DNA of 64,000 nucleotides. Origin: Bdellovibrio bacteriovorus W. GTDB taxonomy: Bacteria > Bdellovibrionota > Bdellovibrionia > Bdellovibrionales > Bdellovibrionaceae. Under the pieces are notes generated by a model. That model did no database searches. It was given only the letters and a program-made list of their open reading frames with translations, and was not told the DNA's origin. The stretch covers positions 1,736,001-1,800,000 of the forward strand of contig CP002190.1 of assembly GCA_000525675.1 (NCBI GenBank). Reading direction: 5' to 3'. Shown piece after piece: positions 1 to 11,363 of this stretch. Position 1 is the stretch's first letter. Every line of letters starts with the position of its first letter. The position numbers and the translations under genes were made by a program.

Positions 1-210
1 TTCTTTGAATACCTCCTACAAGTTCCGGCCAATCGCTTGGGAAGCCAGCACTTCACCCTTCCGCAGTTAAAGATCATTCAGGAAGTCATCACTATGATCG
101 TCTTTGCGGGATTTTCTTTGGTTTATATGAAGCAACCCCTCAAACTTGATTATCTCTGGGCAGGTCTTTGCCTTGTGGGGGCTGTTTATTTTATTTTTAG
201 GACGCCATAA
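1..210 (+). CDS. DMT-superfamily membrane protein (DUF486-like), 3' end only
   Basis: The reading frame is open from the first base to a TAA at 208-210, giving the last 69 residues of a protein whose start lies outside the window. The visible part has two hydrophobic segments (around ITMIVFAGFSLVYM and the last 20 residues, WAGLCLVGAVYFIF) separated by a short loop, with conserved-looking PANRLG and FTLPQLKIIQE stretches before them. This matches the C-terminal half of the small four-helix DUF486/DMT proteins, which sit in the inner membrane and have no firmly assigned substrate. The family call is by motif memory only. Confidence 0.7.
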   Translation, partial: FFEYLLQVPANRLGSQHFTLPQLKIIQEVITMIVFAGFSLVYMKQPLKLDYLWAGLCLVGAVYFIFRTP

Positions 211-284
211 GCAATACATCGGGGGTCTAGGGCCTCCTGATTTTTATCTATCTATTTAAACCCAAGCTAAGTTAGAATATAGGT

Positions 285-1934
285 ATGGAATTCATTTTCA
301 TCCTTGAAGATGACGTTCGTATTCAAAAAGAGCTTTGGGACTCTCTAAGGTCGATCAATCCTCAATTATGCCTACGCTTCTTCCATAATCTTGAAGAGTT
401 TCATGTTTGGCTGAAACAAGCCCTTCACGAAGGCCCTTTGTCTTTAGCAAACGCGGGCCATCGCTTCTTAGAAGATACATCCAGCGAAGTCCCCCCTGCT
501 GAAAAAGATCAGCTACGCCTAATTATCGCAAATAATAATTTTCTCGGAACAAAGAACATGTCTCTTTTAAAAAGAGCGCGAGACTTTTTTATTCGCAAAA
601 AACTTTGCTCTACTGAAAATCCAACATCGCTGGTTCTCACTGCGTTTGACAGTCCTGACTTCGACATCAAACTCGCTGAAGAACGAATTATCAATAATGT
701 GATCTTCAAACCTTTTGATAAATTAATTCTGAAACAACATTTAAGCTTTGCTTTGTCAGGGCGTCACCCCCTTGCGACTGCCGACGTGGCCTCGTTTCAG
801 ATGCACTCGACTCTTGAGATGTTAAAAGAGGTCTGCTTACACTCTCTTTCTGAAATCGGTTTTAGCTCTTGCAACAACCACCCAATCTCTGCAGGAGCTA
901 TCAGTAAGTATTACAGCGAGTACTTCGAATCCAATCGCAAAAAAAGTCTATACGCTGTTTGCACAGGAAGCGAGAAACTTGCTGAAGATAACTATCTCTG
1001 CCACTTTCAGTTCTACGGAGCAGACAATCAGCAAATTCAAAGCCTTCGTCGATTGATCCTTCAAGATAAAGCTCATCAAGAAGAAAAAGTTAAAAGGCCC
1101 TCACCGTCACCCAAGAAAATCCTCATTCTTGAAGAGAACTCTCACAGCATTGCAGAGATTGAAAGTGCTCTACAAATTTACTTTGAAAATATCGAACTGC
1201 ACTCCTATGAAAGCTTTCCGCAGCTTCTAGCGGATCTTGCTGATAAAGACACTGTTCAAAAGAAATCTCTTCCAAACGAGTTTGACTATGTCTTTGTGAG
1301 CTACCAACAATTTGAAACCGAGCCCCTCGCAAAAAAAGATCAACTTTGCCAAGCCCTGAGCGAGCGGAAGCAAAAACATGCCCCCTCTACAGATAACACT
1401 TCTTCGCTTAAAGATTGCCGCTTTTTTGTCATTAGCCGTAGATCCCTAGAGCAAGATCAGATCCGCGACATGGCGAAATGGGCGCAAGAGGTCTTCTTTT
1501 ATCCTTTAGAAAAATCTTATATTGCGAAAAAACTTTCTCAACTCACTAAGCTTTCTATAAAACGCGAACTTGATATTAAGTCGTTGACGGTGAAAAGTGC
1601 TGATCCCGATCAAGCTCTGATCGCATCAAACTCTTTGAAATCTTTAAAGGTTGCGAACCCCGTAGAGATCACACAAATCTCTGAGGCGGGCCTCATTCTA
1701 AAGTACTATCGAGCCATGGGTATTGGTGGCTTTAGAGAATTCATACTATGGCGCCCGAATGAATTAGAAAACCCAGAGATTATCGGCACCGTGAATTTTA
1801 CTGAAAAAGACCGTGGTTCAGAGGCTTATCTCAATCATTTTGTCTTCTTTGGAATGACTGATTTTTACCTGAAACATCTTCGCCTATGGCTACGAGACGC
1901 TTATATACGCTCTAAAGCTGAGGGCGCTTCTTAA
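285..1934 (+). CDS. Duplicated pseudo-receiver / PilZ-like regulatory protein
   Basis: 549-residue cytoplasmic protein without signal peptide. It appears to be one module repeated twice. Residues ~1-155 and ~279-430 look like response-regulator receiver folds: each starts with a beta strand followed by acidic residues (FIFILEDD; KILILEEN), and the first ends with a Lys-Pro pair (VIFKPF). Residues ~165-262 and ~445-545 look PilZ-like and end in related strands (HFQFYG; HFVFFG) plus a helix. Neither receiver shows a phospho-acceptor Asp at the end of strand 3: the first has IIANNN, the second FVSYQQ. They are therefore likely phosphorylation-independent. A c-di-GMP or protein-interaction role is possible, but no clear RxxxR PilZ motif is visible. 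It stands alone between a DMT gene and a His-rich exported protein. Confidence 0.6.
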   Translation: MEFIFILEDDVRIQKELWDSLRSINPQLCLRFFHNLEEFHVWLKQALHEGPLSLANAGHRFLEDTSSEVPPAEKDQLRLIIANNNFLGTKNMSLLKRARDFFIRKKLCSTENPTSLVLTAFDSPDFDIKLAEERIINNVIFKPFDKLILKQHLSFALSGRHPLATADVASFQMHSTLEMLKEVCLHSLSEIGFSSCNNHPISAGAISKYYSEYFESNRKKSLYAVCTGSEKLAEDNYLCHFQFYGADNQQIQSLRRLILQDKAHQEEKVKRPSPSPKKILILEENSHSIAEIESALQIYFENIELHSYESFPQLLADLADKDTVQKKSLPNEFDYVFVSYQQFETEPLAKKDQLCQALSERKQKHAPSTDNTSSLKDCRFFVISRRSLEQDQIRDMAKWAQEVFFYPLEKSYIAKKLSQLTKLSIKRELDIKSLTVKSADPDQALIASNSLKSLKVANPVEITQISEAGLILKYYRAMGIGGFREFILWRPNELENPEIIGTVNFTEKDRGSEAYLNHFVFFGMTDFYLKHLRLWLRDAYIRSKAEGAS

Positions 1935-2000
1935 AATTATTAATTTTTTTGTCACAATCTCTGAATCTCCTTCCTATAGCCTTATAGAAAGGAAGACATC

Positions 2001-2426
2001 ATGAAGACGATTCTTACATCCCTCATTCTTGGACTCTCTCAATTTGCCTTTGCTCACGGAGAAGAGGCACCTGGGCCTCACGGTGGACATATTCGCATGC
2101 CCGGAGCTTTTCACACCGAGCTCAACCTTGATAAGAAAAACGAAGCCCATATCTATCTATTAGATATGAATTTTCAAAATCCTACGCAGACAAATTCTAA
2201 AGTAGAGATGGAGTATCGTTCAGGGAAATCAAAAACCGCTTTCAAATGCGGCACCATGGGAAAAGATCACTTCCACTGCAAACCCGAAAAGGCACTTAAA
2301 GGAAAAGGTGAACTTGTAATCACGGCAACTCGAGAGGGCGCTCCAGGAAATGAAGCGATCTATCCCTTCCCTTTACCGAAGTGGCCCGAAGGAACAAAGC
2401 CTGCTGAAAGCCATCATCATCACTAA
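2001..2426 (+). CDS. His-rich periplasmic protein, probable metal handling
   Basis: 141 residues. A clear Sec signal peptide (basic start, hydrophobic core, FAFA cleavage region ~residue 18) is followed by a mature N terminus containing HGEEAPGPHGGHIRM. The protein ends in a run of four His after a Glu-Ser. Two Cys lie mid-protein (FKCGTM, FHCKPE). The PGPHGG motif resembles the N-terminal segments of heavy-metal efflux adaptors of the CusB group, so a periplasmic copper or other soft-metal binding role is inferred. A good ribosome site (AGGAAG) lies 8 bases before the ATG. It is related in style, though not clearly in sequence, to the His-rich proteins at 42.8-45.2 kb. Confidence 0.6.
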   Translation: MKTILTSLILGLSQFAFAHGEEAPGPHGGHIRMPGAFHTELNLDKKNEAHIYLLDMNFQNPTQTNSKVEMEYRSGKSKTAFKCGTMGKDHFHCKPEKALKGKGELVITATREGAPGNEAIYPFPLPKWPEGTKPAESHHHH

Positions 2427-2462
2427 AGAGCGAACAAAAGATCCGCCCTCTGTATTTTAGAA

Positions 2463-3032
2463 CTAATTAACAGGGCGGACTTTCATCGTCGCCTTTAAGA
2501 TGGATTCATATTCCACCTTAAACTTTTGCATCAAATCTTCTGCAACCACTTCTGGCTTCAGTTTCAGATCACCAAGACAAAGAGTTTTCACAGGAGTGCC
2601 TTCATTCGTAATATTCATCGCAAAATGAATCATCACTGACACTGGAGAGCGTGTCGCAATGCTGATACTCAACTTGCGATCGCCTAAATACAAATCGTCT
2701 CCATCACGTACAAGAGTCGCCTTCTTCTGTAACTCAGACGATGCCTCTTGAAGATAGTCACGAACGATTGATGCAAACAATCTCTGTAAGCTCACTGCTG
2801 AAAATAAATCACGGTCAAAAACTTCGATAATAAAATGAAGCATCTCATCGCCGGCAATCTCTGCATTTGCTAAAAGATCTTCACCATCCACCATATGCTC
2901 CGGAGAGATATTGCATTGCCCTCTCCACGACACTATTGATGGTCCTAAAATATTATGATTCAAATAAGCAAATAGACTTGAAAGTTGAGTCCCGTCATAG
3001 GGAAAACTTTTAGGAATAAAAAGACTTTGCAT
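2463..3032 (-). CDS. DUF366-family protein
   Basis: 189 residues, cytoplasmic. Segments such as WRGQCNISPEHMVDGED and AGDEMLHFIIE match my memory of the DUF366 family, small proteins of unknown biochemical role found in archaea and scattered bacteria. It begins three bases after the queC stop codon, with an AAAGG ribosome site inside the queC end, so it is co-translated with queC. That position suggests a link to 7-deazaguanine/queuosine metabolism or another tRNA-related job, but this is guilt by association. No catalytic motif is obvious. Confidence 0.6.
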   Translation of the reverse strand: MQSLFIPKSFPYDGTQLSSLFAYLNHNILGPSIVSWRGQCNISPEHMVDGEDLLANAEIAGDEMLHFIIEVFDRDLFSAVSLQRLFASIVRDYLQEASSELQKKATLVRDGDDLYLGDRKLSISIATRSPVSVMIHFAMNITNEGTPVKTLCLGDLKLKPEVVAEDLMQKFKVEYESILKATMKVRPVN

Positions 3033-3035
3033 AGA

Positions 3036-3719
3036 CTAACCTTTAAAAAGATTGGAAACATCAACTCGAGCTGCTGCAAAGGCACGACGCGCTCTTTGAC
3101 AAGACTCACACTCACCGCACCACTTATCTCCGGATAAGTAACATGGCCAAGTTAACTCCCAAGGAATATCTAAACCTTGCCCCAAAAGAACGAGCTCCGG
3201 CTTATTCATGTGAATCGTATAGCACCCAACATTTACTTTATTGGATGTCGAAAGCTCTAAAGCTTTGCTTGATCGCTCTAGAAATTCTCGAGAGTTATCA
3301 GCAAAGGTCTCAGCTTCTTCCCGATTGAAACCTGGAACAACTGTCCCTGCACCAAGAGCTTCAGCATAACCGGCAGCAATGTTTAGAAAAATACCATTGC
3401 GATTCGGAACCCACACCGAACTTTTAGGCTGGCCTTTATTTTCAAGTTCCACTTCGCTCCCCGTAGGAATGTTTATAGAATCTTGAGTTAGTGATGAATT
3501 GAAATCCTTAAACCAAGGAAGAGAAACTACTTTGTGGGGAACATTAAGATGCTTGGCAATCTTTGCCGACTGTTCGATTTCTTTTTTTGCGGCCTTCTGG
3601 CCATAATCAAAAGTTAAAGCTAAAACTACTTTGTGACCATGCTTAATAGTCTCAAAAATATTCACTGTCGAATCAAGTCCCGCTGAAAGCAGAACTACCA
3701 CTTTTTTCTTTGCTTCCAT
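3036..3719 (-). CDS. queC: 7-cyano-7-deazaguanine synthase QueC
   Basis: 227 residues, the usual length. QueC converts 7-carboxy-7-deazaguanine to preQ0 using ATP and ammonia, in the queuosine pathway. The N-terminal PP-loop (LLSAGLDST, residues ~11-19) is the ATP pyrophosphatase motif. The C terminus carries the four-Cys zinc site (CYLSGDKWCGECESC, ~193-207). The VWVPNRNGIFLN stretch is also typical. It lies 6 bases after recJ in the queA-tgt-sec operon, so early (queC) and late (tgt, queA) queuosine steps are in one transcript. queD, queE and queF are not in the window. Confidence 0.95.
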   Translation of the reverse strand: MEAKKKVVVLLSAGLDSTVNIFETIKHGHKVVLALTFDYGQKAAKKEIEQSAKIAKHLNVPHKVVSLPWFKDFNSSLTQDSINIPTGSEVELENKGQPKSSVWVPNRNGIFLNIAAGYAEALGAGTVVPGFNREEAETFADNSREFLERSSKALELSTSNKVNVGCYTIHMNKPELVLLGQGLDIPWELTWPCYLSGDKWCGECESCQRARRAFAAARVDVSNLFKG

Positions 3720-3725
3720 TTCTTC

Positions 3726-5462
3726 TTACCTTGGGTGTACTTGCAAATCTTTTACAAGAATTTGAACTGTTTTCTGCCCGCCGAAGTAATTCCACTGCAG
3801 CTCACCTAAGACATTAAACAACCCCGGCGCACTTTGCAAACACTCCACCTGCTGAGGTGTAGGAGTAAATAGCAAAGCCTCCATAGCACTCCCCTCCGTT
3901 TGATCAGAAACACGCAGCCTCAAATGACCACCCTTAAGCTCGCGAACGGATAGGATCTGAATCTGAGAAAAATGAATCACAGGGATCGTGAACCCTGCCC
4001 CAAAAGGACCTACAAAGTCGTACCATTTCATCAGTTGGATACCGACATCTGACAACCTTGCATCCACGTCGTAGAAAATTTCGAGCGGCTTTGGTTTTTC
4101 TTTAAGATCATTGAAGTGACCCGCAAGTTTTTCTAGGAAAATAGGAACACGACTCTCGGCAATTTCAAAACCTGCCGCCGCCGAGTGCCCTCCGAAGCGA
4201 CTGAGAATTTCGGAAGCCTCACCCATAGCTGTCACCAGACAAGCTTCAAGTCCCCCAGGGAGTCTTGCGCTTCCTACAATCATTCCGTCGCTTCCCACCG
4301 AGCCCACAAAAGCAGGCTTATTATAGACCTGACTTAATTTTGTGGCGATCAAACCGACAATTCCGCGGTGAAAATTTTGAGAAGCTACAAAAACAAATTC
4401 TTCATGAGGCCAGTCTTTTAACAAATCCATCGCCTCAGTCTCTGCAGAGGACTGAAGTTGAACGCGTGTGGAATTGTTCTTCATCACTTCTCGCACTAAA
4501 GAGCGCGCTTTAGCAGCATCTTCCAAAAGGAAAATATCCACAGGTAAAACGCCCGATTCCATTCTAGAGAGTGCATTTAATTTGGGAGCAAAACGAATCG
4601 CCACGTCCTGACTGGTCAGTGGACGATTCACAAGATCTAACTCTTCAAGTAAAGCTCGAAGTCCGGCCTTATCGGTGTTTTCAAGCTTCACCAAGCCATG
4701 CTTTACCAAAACACGATTATCATCTACGAGAGGAACCATGTCCGTTAAGGTACCTATAGTAAAATAATCAAGTACCTCTTTAAGATCCCAATCGTTTTTT
4801 GGCAAATCTGGGTGATCATGAAAGTAACGCTTTAAACCTCTTAAAAGATAAAAGGCCACTCCGGCGCCACATAAGTATCCCAAGCCTGAAGGACAATCCC
4901 CTTGATTCGGATTAACAATCACATAGGCTTCAGGAACAGAGTCCGCTGGCAAGTGATGATCCGTTAGAATAACATCGACTCCAAGTTCTTGAGCACGATT
5001 AACAGCGGCATGGGCCGTAATCCCTACATCCACCGTGATGATCACGCTCACGCCTTGGCGGTGCAGGTCTTCTACCGCTGCGACGTGAAACCCATAACCT
5101 TCAGAAAGACGCTTCGGCTGATAATGTAAAACTTCGGGAAAACCCAAAGCCAAAAGGCCTTGCTTCAACAGAGCCAAGCCCGAAGTGCCATCCAGATCGA
5201 AATCCGCATAGATACAAATTTTTTCTTTATTGAGATAGGCCCGTCCTAGGCGCTCAAGGGCCTTTTCCATCCCTTTAAGCTCTAAAGGATCTTTCAAGCT
5301 AGAGAGCTTCGGAAAGAGGAGACTTTCTACAGCGTCAGTTTCAAAGAAACCTCTTGCGGCTAAAATCTTACCAATAAGAGAAGGCCACTGCCCCGATACA
5401 CTTTTCGGAGCAATGGCCTCATTTAATATCTCACGAGCTTTCCAAAGACGACTCATCGTCAT
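3726..5462 (-). CDS. recJ: Single-stranded-DNA-specific exonuclease RecJ
   Basis: 578 residues, typical RecJ length. It degrades single-stranded DNA 5'->3' in recombination and repair. The DHH phosphoesterase motifs are visible: DFDLDGTSG (motif I), DVGITA and ITDHHLP (DHH motif III). The DHHA1 part carries RFGGHSAAAGFE, the GGH signature. The C-terminal OB-like region follows. The start codon shares one base with the secF stop (TAATG), so translation is probably coupled to secF. Its presence in a queuosine/Sec operon is seen in several lineages and has no functional explanation from sequence. Confidence 0.95.
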   Translation of the reverse strand: MTMSRLWKAREILNEAIAPKSVSGQWPSLIGKILAARGFFETDAVESLLFPKLSSLKDPLELKGMEKALERLGRAYLNKEKICIYADFDLDGTSGLALLKQGLLALGFPEVLHYQPKRLSEGYGFHVAAVEDLHRQGVSVIITVDVGITAHAAVNRAQELGVDVILTDHHLPADSVPEAYVIVNPNQGDCPSGLGYLCGAGVAFYLLRGLKRYFHDHPDLPKNDWDLKEVLDYFTIGTLTDMVPLVDDNRVLVKHGLVKLENTDKAGLRALLEELDLVNRPLTSQDVAIRFAPKLNALSRMESGVLPVDIFLLEDAAKARSLVREVMKNNSTRVQLQSSAETEAMDLLKDWPHEEFVFVASQNFHRGIVGLIATKLSQVYNKPAFVGSVGSDGMIVGSARLPGGLEACLVTAMGEASEILSRFGGHSAAAGFEIAESRVPIFLEKLAGHFNDLKEKPKPLEIFYDVDARLSDVGIQLMKWYDFVGPFGAGFTIPVIHFSQIQILSVRELKGGHLRLRVSDQTEGSAMEALLFTPTPQQVECLQSAPGLFNVLGELQWNYFGGQKTVQILVKDLQVHPR

Positions 5463-6397
5463 TAAGCTTTCGCTTTGCGGTGTAAACCTAGCTTATCAAA
5501 AAGCAATACAGTTGGCGCAGCTACATAAATTGAAGAGTATGTTCCGAAGAAAATACCAACACAGATTGCAAATGCGATATCAGAAACTGCTCCGTCTGCA
5601 AAAATATACAGACAAAGTGCAGAAACAAATGTCGTCGCAGAAGTGATAATTGTTCTGCTCAACATATCGTTCAAAGACTTATTAATAAGGAAAGAGTACC
5701 CTTTGCCTGAGTACTGATTTTCAGTCTCACGAATTCTATCAAACACAACAATGGTATCATTCAGCGAGTAACCCACCAGAGTCATGATTGCTGCGATAAT
5801 AGAAACGTTTACTTCTTTTCCAACTAGAACAAAAACTGCCAAAGTCACAACAGCATCGTGGAATAAACACACCACGGCACCCGGAGCAAACTTATAGTCA
5901 AAACGAAGAGCTACGTAGATCAAAATAGCTAGTAAGCTATAGAACAACGCAAGCAATCCATTACGCTTCAACTCCGCACCTACTTGAGGTCCTACTGTGT
6001 CTACGCGGCGGATGTCTGGGCCATAATCTGCGAAAGTAGTTTCAGCAACACCGCTAATTTTAGCGATATCTTCATTTAGAAACTCATTCGTTTGTTTATC
6101 GTTAACACCCTGACGACCTTGAAAACGAATGATGAACTCATCACCTTCACCGAAAGACTGAACTCCGACATCACCGATTTTCAAATCATCAACAGCCTTG
6201 CGCAAATCTTCAATAGCTACCGGCTTTTCAAAGCGAACCTGAACTTCAGTTCCACCTTTAAAGTCGATCCCATAGTTAATTCCTGCGACTGCAAGATAGA
6301 TCAAAGAAGCAACTGTAATTACGATAGAGAAGATTCCAAAGAATGGAGCCTTCCCAACAAAATCAAAACGTCCGTATGATTCATTTACTTTATTCAC
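5462..6397 (-). CDS. secF: Protein translocase subunit SecF
   Basis: 311 residues with the six-helix RND-like SecF topology. The N-terminal helix is followed by GINYGIDFKGGTEVQVRF, the canonical SecF first periplasmic motif. The later SLNDTIVVFDRIRE segment is the SecF signature in transmembrane helix 4-5, and FADGAVSDIAFA comes after it. SecF works with SecD to use the proton gradient for late steps of Sec export. Ten bases separate it from secD. Confident from motifs and neighbours. Confidence 0.97.
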   Translation of the reverse strand: MNKVNESYGRFDFVGKAPFFGIFSIVITVASLIYLAVAGINYGIDFKGGTEVQVRFEKPVAIEDLRKAVDDLKIGDVGVQSFGEGDEFIIRFQGRQGVNDKQTNEFLNEDIAKISGVAETTFADYGPDIRRVDTVGPQVGAELKRNGLLALFYSLLAILIYVALRFDYKFAPGAVVCLFHDAVVTLAVFVLVGKEVNVSIIAAIMTLVGYSLNDTIVVFDRIRETENQYSGKGYSFLINKSLNDMLSRTIITSATTFVSALCLYIFADGAVSDIAFAICVGIFFGTYSSIYVAAPTVLLFDKLGLHRKAKA

Positions 6398-6407
6398 GGC
6401 TCACCTA

Positions 6408-8102
6408 CTAGACTGAAATCTTTTTAATGTTAAATTTGTGAACCAATAAATCCACAATAACTTTGGCCAAGAACACGTTTGCAAACATAGACGTAACAAT
6501 ACCAATAAGTAGAGTTACTGCAAAACCTCTCACTGGACCTGTACCGAAGTACATCAAGATCACAGCGATCACAGCCGTTGTTAAGTTAGAGTCGATAATG
6601 GCAGACATCGCACGGTGATAACCTTCGCGAATAGCCATAACCATTCCATGTCCCGCTTTCAGCTCTTCCTTGATCCTCTCGTTGATCAGCACGTTCGCGT
6701 CGACCGCAAATCCCACTGTCAAAGCGATCCCTGCAATACCCGGCAAAGTCAAAGTGGCACCGAACGTGATTAACAAGGCAAACATCGTCAATACGTTCAC
6801 GGCAAGAGCTACCGTAGCCACGACTCCCATGCCTTTATAATACACAAGCATGAAAAGAATGATTAGAGCCGCACCAATGTAAGAAGCTAGTTTCGCTTTG
6901 TCGATAGCATCGGCGCCCAATGTTGGACCAACACGGCGCTCTTCAAGCTGCTCTAGAGAAGCTGGCAATGCACCCGCACGAAGTGCCGTAGAGATCATTT
7001 TTGCTTCTTCCATCATTTGGTTACGATCACGACCGCCACCCAAAGAAATTGTAGCTTGTCCACCAGCGATACGATCACGGATGTTCGGAGCTGATTTTAC
7101 GACTTTATCTAGAACAATCGCCATCTGACGACCAACGTTGTTTCCAGTAAGGTCAGCAAACTTCGCAGCACCCGCTGTGTTAAAATGAAGAGAAACTTGA
7201 GGTGCACCATATTGGTCGTAACCAACGAAAGCGTCGTCCAAAGCTCCACCACCAAGATCCGTATCAGTTCTTAATAGATAAGGAACAGAGCCAGCTTCAA
7301 GATTCACAGCGTTTGAAGATTTCTCAAAGTAAAGAACCGTTTTCTCAGGAAGCTTCCCTTTAAGGTCTTCGTTCAAACGAGTTACATAGTCAGAGTACTT
7401 CATGTTTTCGAAAGAGTATCCGCCAGCTTTCTCTGCTTCAGAAACCAAAGCTTGCAACTGTGGACCTGACATTTCAGTAGAAACCACCATGAAATCTAGA
7501 CGAGCTGTCGTATTGATCAAAGATTTTGCTCTTTCAGCATCAGCCATTCCTGGCAACTGGATCAAAATACGGTTTGCACCTTGTTGAGAAATAGAAGGCT
7601 CAGAAACCCCGAACTCATCGATACGATTACGAATTGTTTCAATCGCCTGTTGAATCACGCGATTTTTGTAATCATTTAAATAAGCATCAAAGTAGCGCAA
7701 CTGAATAGAGTCAGCAGTAGAGTCCATTTCCTGAAGAACTGTTGAATATTTATCTTTTAAATACTTTTCAACTCCAGCTTTTTGACCGGATTCAGAAACT
7801 TTAATAACAAGCTCACCCTGCTCTGGTTTTTCACTCACGACATCAGCAAAGGCAATGCCTTCTTTTTTCATGTCTGCTTTCATTGATTCGATGATACGAA
7901 GAGTGCTCTCTTTCACAACACCATCAACGTCAACACCCATAACTAAGTGAAGACCACCTTGGATATCAAGACCGTAGTTCAGCTTTTGCTTTACCGGCCA
8001 CCAAGAATTTTCACTGATATGAACAAACGTTGGGAGTACCCAAACAATAGAAACCGCCACTCCAAGGGCGGCAAGGATCGATCTCCAGCGTAAGCCTTCC
8101 AT
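6408..8102 (-). CDS. secD: Protein translocase subunit SecD
   Basis: 564 residues. The first helix is followed by LNYGLDIQGGLHLVMGV, the SecD P1-domain entry motif. The IRNRIDEFGVSEPSIS and RILIQLPG stretches form the large periplasmic domain. The C-terminal half holds GFAVDANVLINERIKEEL, the essential transmembrane-4 signature. The ATG overlaps the yajC stop by one base (TAATG). SecD and SecF form an inner-membrane complex that drives release of exported proteins on the periplasmic side, relevant to the many secreted proteins in this window. Confidence 0.97.
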   Translation of the reverse strand: MEGLRWRSILAALGVAVSIVWVLPTFVHISENSWWPVKQKLNYGLDIQGGLHLVMGVDVDGVVKESTLRIIESMKADMKKEGIAFADVVSEKPEQGELVIKVSESGQKAGVEKYLKDKYSTVLQEMDSTADSIQLRYFDAYLNDYKNRVIQQAIETIRNRIDEFGVSEPSISQQGANRILIQLPGMADAERAKSLINTTARLDFMVVSTEMSGPQLQALVSEAEKAGGYSFENMKYSDYVTRLNEDLKGKLPEKTVLYFEKSSNAVNLEAGSVPYLLRTDTDLGGGALDDAFVGYDQYGAPQVSLHFNTAGAAKFADLTGNNVGRQMAIVLDKVVKSAPNIRDRIAGGQATISLGGGRDRNQMMEEAKMISTALRAGALPASLEQLEERRVGPTLGADAIDKAKLASYIGAALIILFMLVYYKGMGVVATVALAVNVLTMFALLITFGATLTLPGIAGIALTVGFAVDANVLINERIKEELKAGHGMVMAIREGYHRAMSAIIDSNLTTAVIAVILMYFGTGPVRGFAVTLLIGIVTSMFANVFLAKVIVDLLVHKFNIKKISV

Positions 8103-8440
8103 TATTTCTTTTCCTCTTGAATAGCCGCTTTTTGCGAAGTTGCGATTTGGCTGCGAAGCATTTTTACTTTCACGCCTTCAGAGATTTCAAGAGTCACAAA
8201 TTGATCTGTGATTCCATCGACTTTCCCTAAAATACCAGAAGATGTAATCACTTCGTCGCCACGCTTAACTTCAGAAAGAAATTTTTGATGATCCTTCTGA
8301 CGTTTCGATTGAGGGCGAATAATGAGGAAGTAAAAGATTACAAAGATAAAGATGAATGGCACAAACATCTCAAACATACCTGGTTGAGCACCTGGAGCGG
8401 TCTGAGCATGAGCTGTAGATACAAGAAGTCCGTTAAACAT
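8102..8440 (-). CDS. yajC: Sec translocon accessory protein YajC
   Basis: 112 residues with a single transmembrane segment (FIFIFVIFYFLIIRPQ, ~30-45) directly followed by the YajC signature QSKRQKDHQKF. A GDEVITSSGILGKV motif comes next. YajC associates with SecDF in the inner membrane. The N terminus before the helix (STAHAQTAPGAQ) is longer than in E. coli but normal for delta-group relatives. It lies between tgt and secD in the conserved order tgt-yajC-secD-secF. Confidence 0.95.
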   Translation of the reverse strand: MFNGLLVSTAHAQTAPGAQPGMFEMFVPFIFIFVIFYFLIIRPQSKRQKDHQKFLSEVKRGDEVITSSGILGKVDGITDQFVTLEISEGVKVKMLRSQIATSQKAAIQEEKK

Positions 8441-8509
8441 GATTCCTCCAATTAATAACTGCCGTTAAAATTCAGCATTATTCCTTGGAAGAATCAATAT
8501 TTAAGTCTC

Positions 8510-10650
<2,141 letters not shown>

Positions 10651-10691
10651 GCCCTGACTCTTAACACAAAAAGACCGGCAATCACAAAATG

Positions 10692-10720
10692 AAAAAGGAG
10701 GCTTTTTTAAGCCTCCTTTT
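10692..10720 (-). terminator. Intrinsic terminator after the small beta-barrel gene
   Basis: Perfect 12-bp inverted repeat (AAAAGGAGGCTT and its complement) with a 4-base loop. On the minus strand it ends in a T run. It lies 27 bases after the stop of the gene at 10747-11331 and just before queA. Confidence 0.85.
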
Positions 10721-10746
10721 ATGTCGAGCGCAATTCTTTCAATTAA

Positions 10747-11331
10747 CTATAATGTTAATGGAAGACTGACGCTAATAAGGCCCAGTTTCGATTTGAGCTT
10801 GTTATCAAGCTCTCCCGTGAAAGGCCCTTCGACAGATGATTTTCCATACTCCAAGTCCATATACTCGATATTCAAGCTGACTTTTAAAATATGGAAACCC
10901 ACCCCCACCATTGGTCCCTTAGCCTCCGTGAATTTTACATCCACGTTATTGCTTGAGTCTGGATCGAGCTCACCACCAAAGATGTACCCGGCCCAGATTC
11001 TCAAACCAAATTTTGGCATTTGGCCACCAATGACAGCTCCATAAAGTGTCGAGGTCGCATCGGCACTATAGTCATTCGCGGATTGTTCAAACTTGGGTTT
11101 TGAGTAATAACCATTCAGCCCAGCAAAGAATGCATCCGAAATATGCATACCGAGTTTCAAATTTACCCCCAACCCCTGCTGGTTCCCCGTCGAATTGTCT
11201 AATGGAGCAGGCCATCTCACTTCGTTATCGGACCGCTCCCAAGTAATCCCTGGTTCCACGTAAAATCCGGCGGCATGAGACGTTCCCACAAAACCAAATA
11301 GTCCAATGGCGAACGCTAATATTGCTTTCAT
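10747..11331 (-). CDS. Small outer-membrane beta-barrel protein
   Basis: 194 residues. A Sec signal peptide ending GTSHA (~21) precedes a mature protein rich in alternating hydrophobic/polar strands (for example FGLRIWAGYIFGGEL, MVGVGFHILKVSLNIEYMD). It ends SVSLPLTL, close to the aromatic or hydrophobic C-terminal strand recognised by the Bam machinery. The size suggests an 8-stranded barrel of the OmpX/OmpW type. I cannot name the family. It is followed by its own terminator. Confidence 0.65.
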   Translation of the reverse strand: MKAILAFAIGLFGFVGTSHAAGFYVEPGITWERSDNEVRWPAPLDNSTGNQQGLGVNLKLGMHISDAFFAGLNGYYSKPKFEQSANDYSADATSTLYGAVIGGQMPKFGLRIWAGYIFGGELDPDSSNNVDVKFTEAKGPMVGVGFHILKVSLNIEYMDLEYGKSSVEGPFTGELDNKLKSKLGLISVSLPLTL

Positions 11332-11363
11332 TTCCTACCCCCTGTGCCTGATGGCTTCTTTTG

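Noticed and set aside
2439-2479. TCCGCCCT/AGGGCGGA inverted pair between convergent genes
   Set aside because: One arm is inside the DUF366 coding end, the loop is long and there is no T run.
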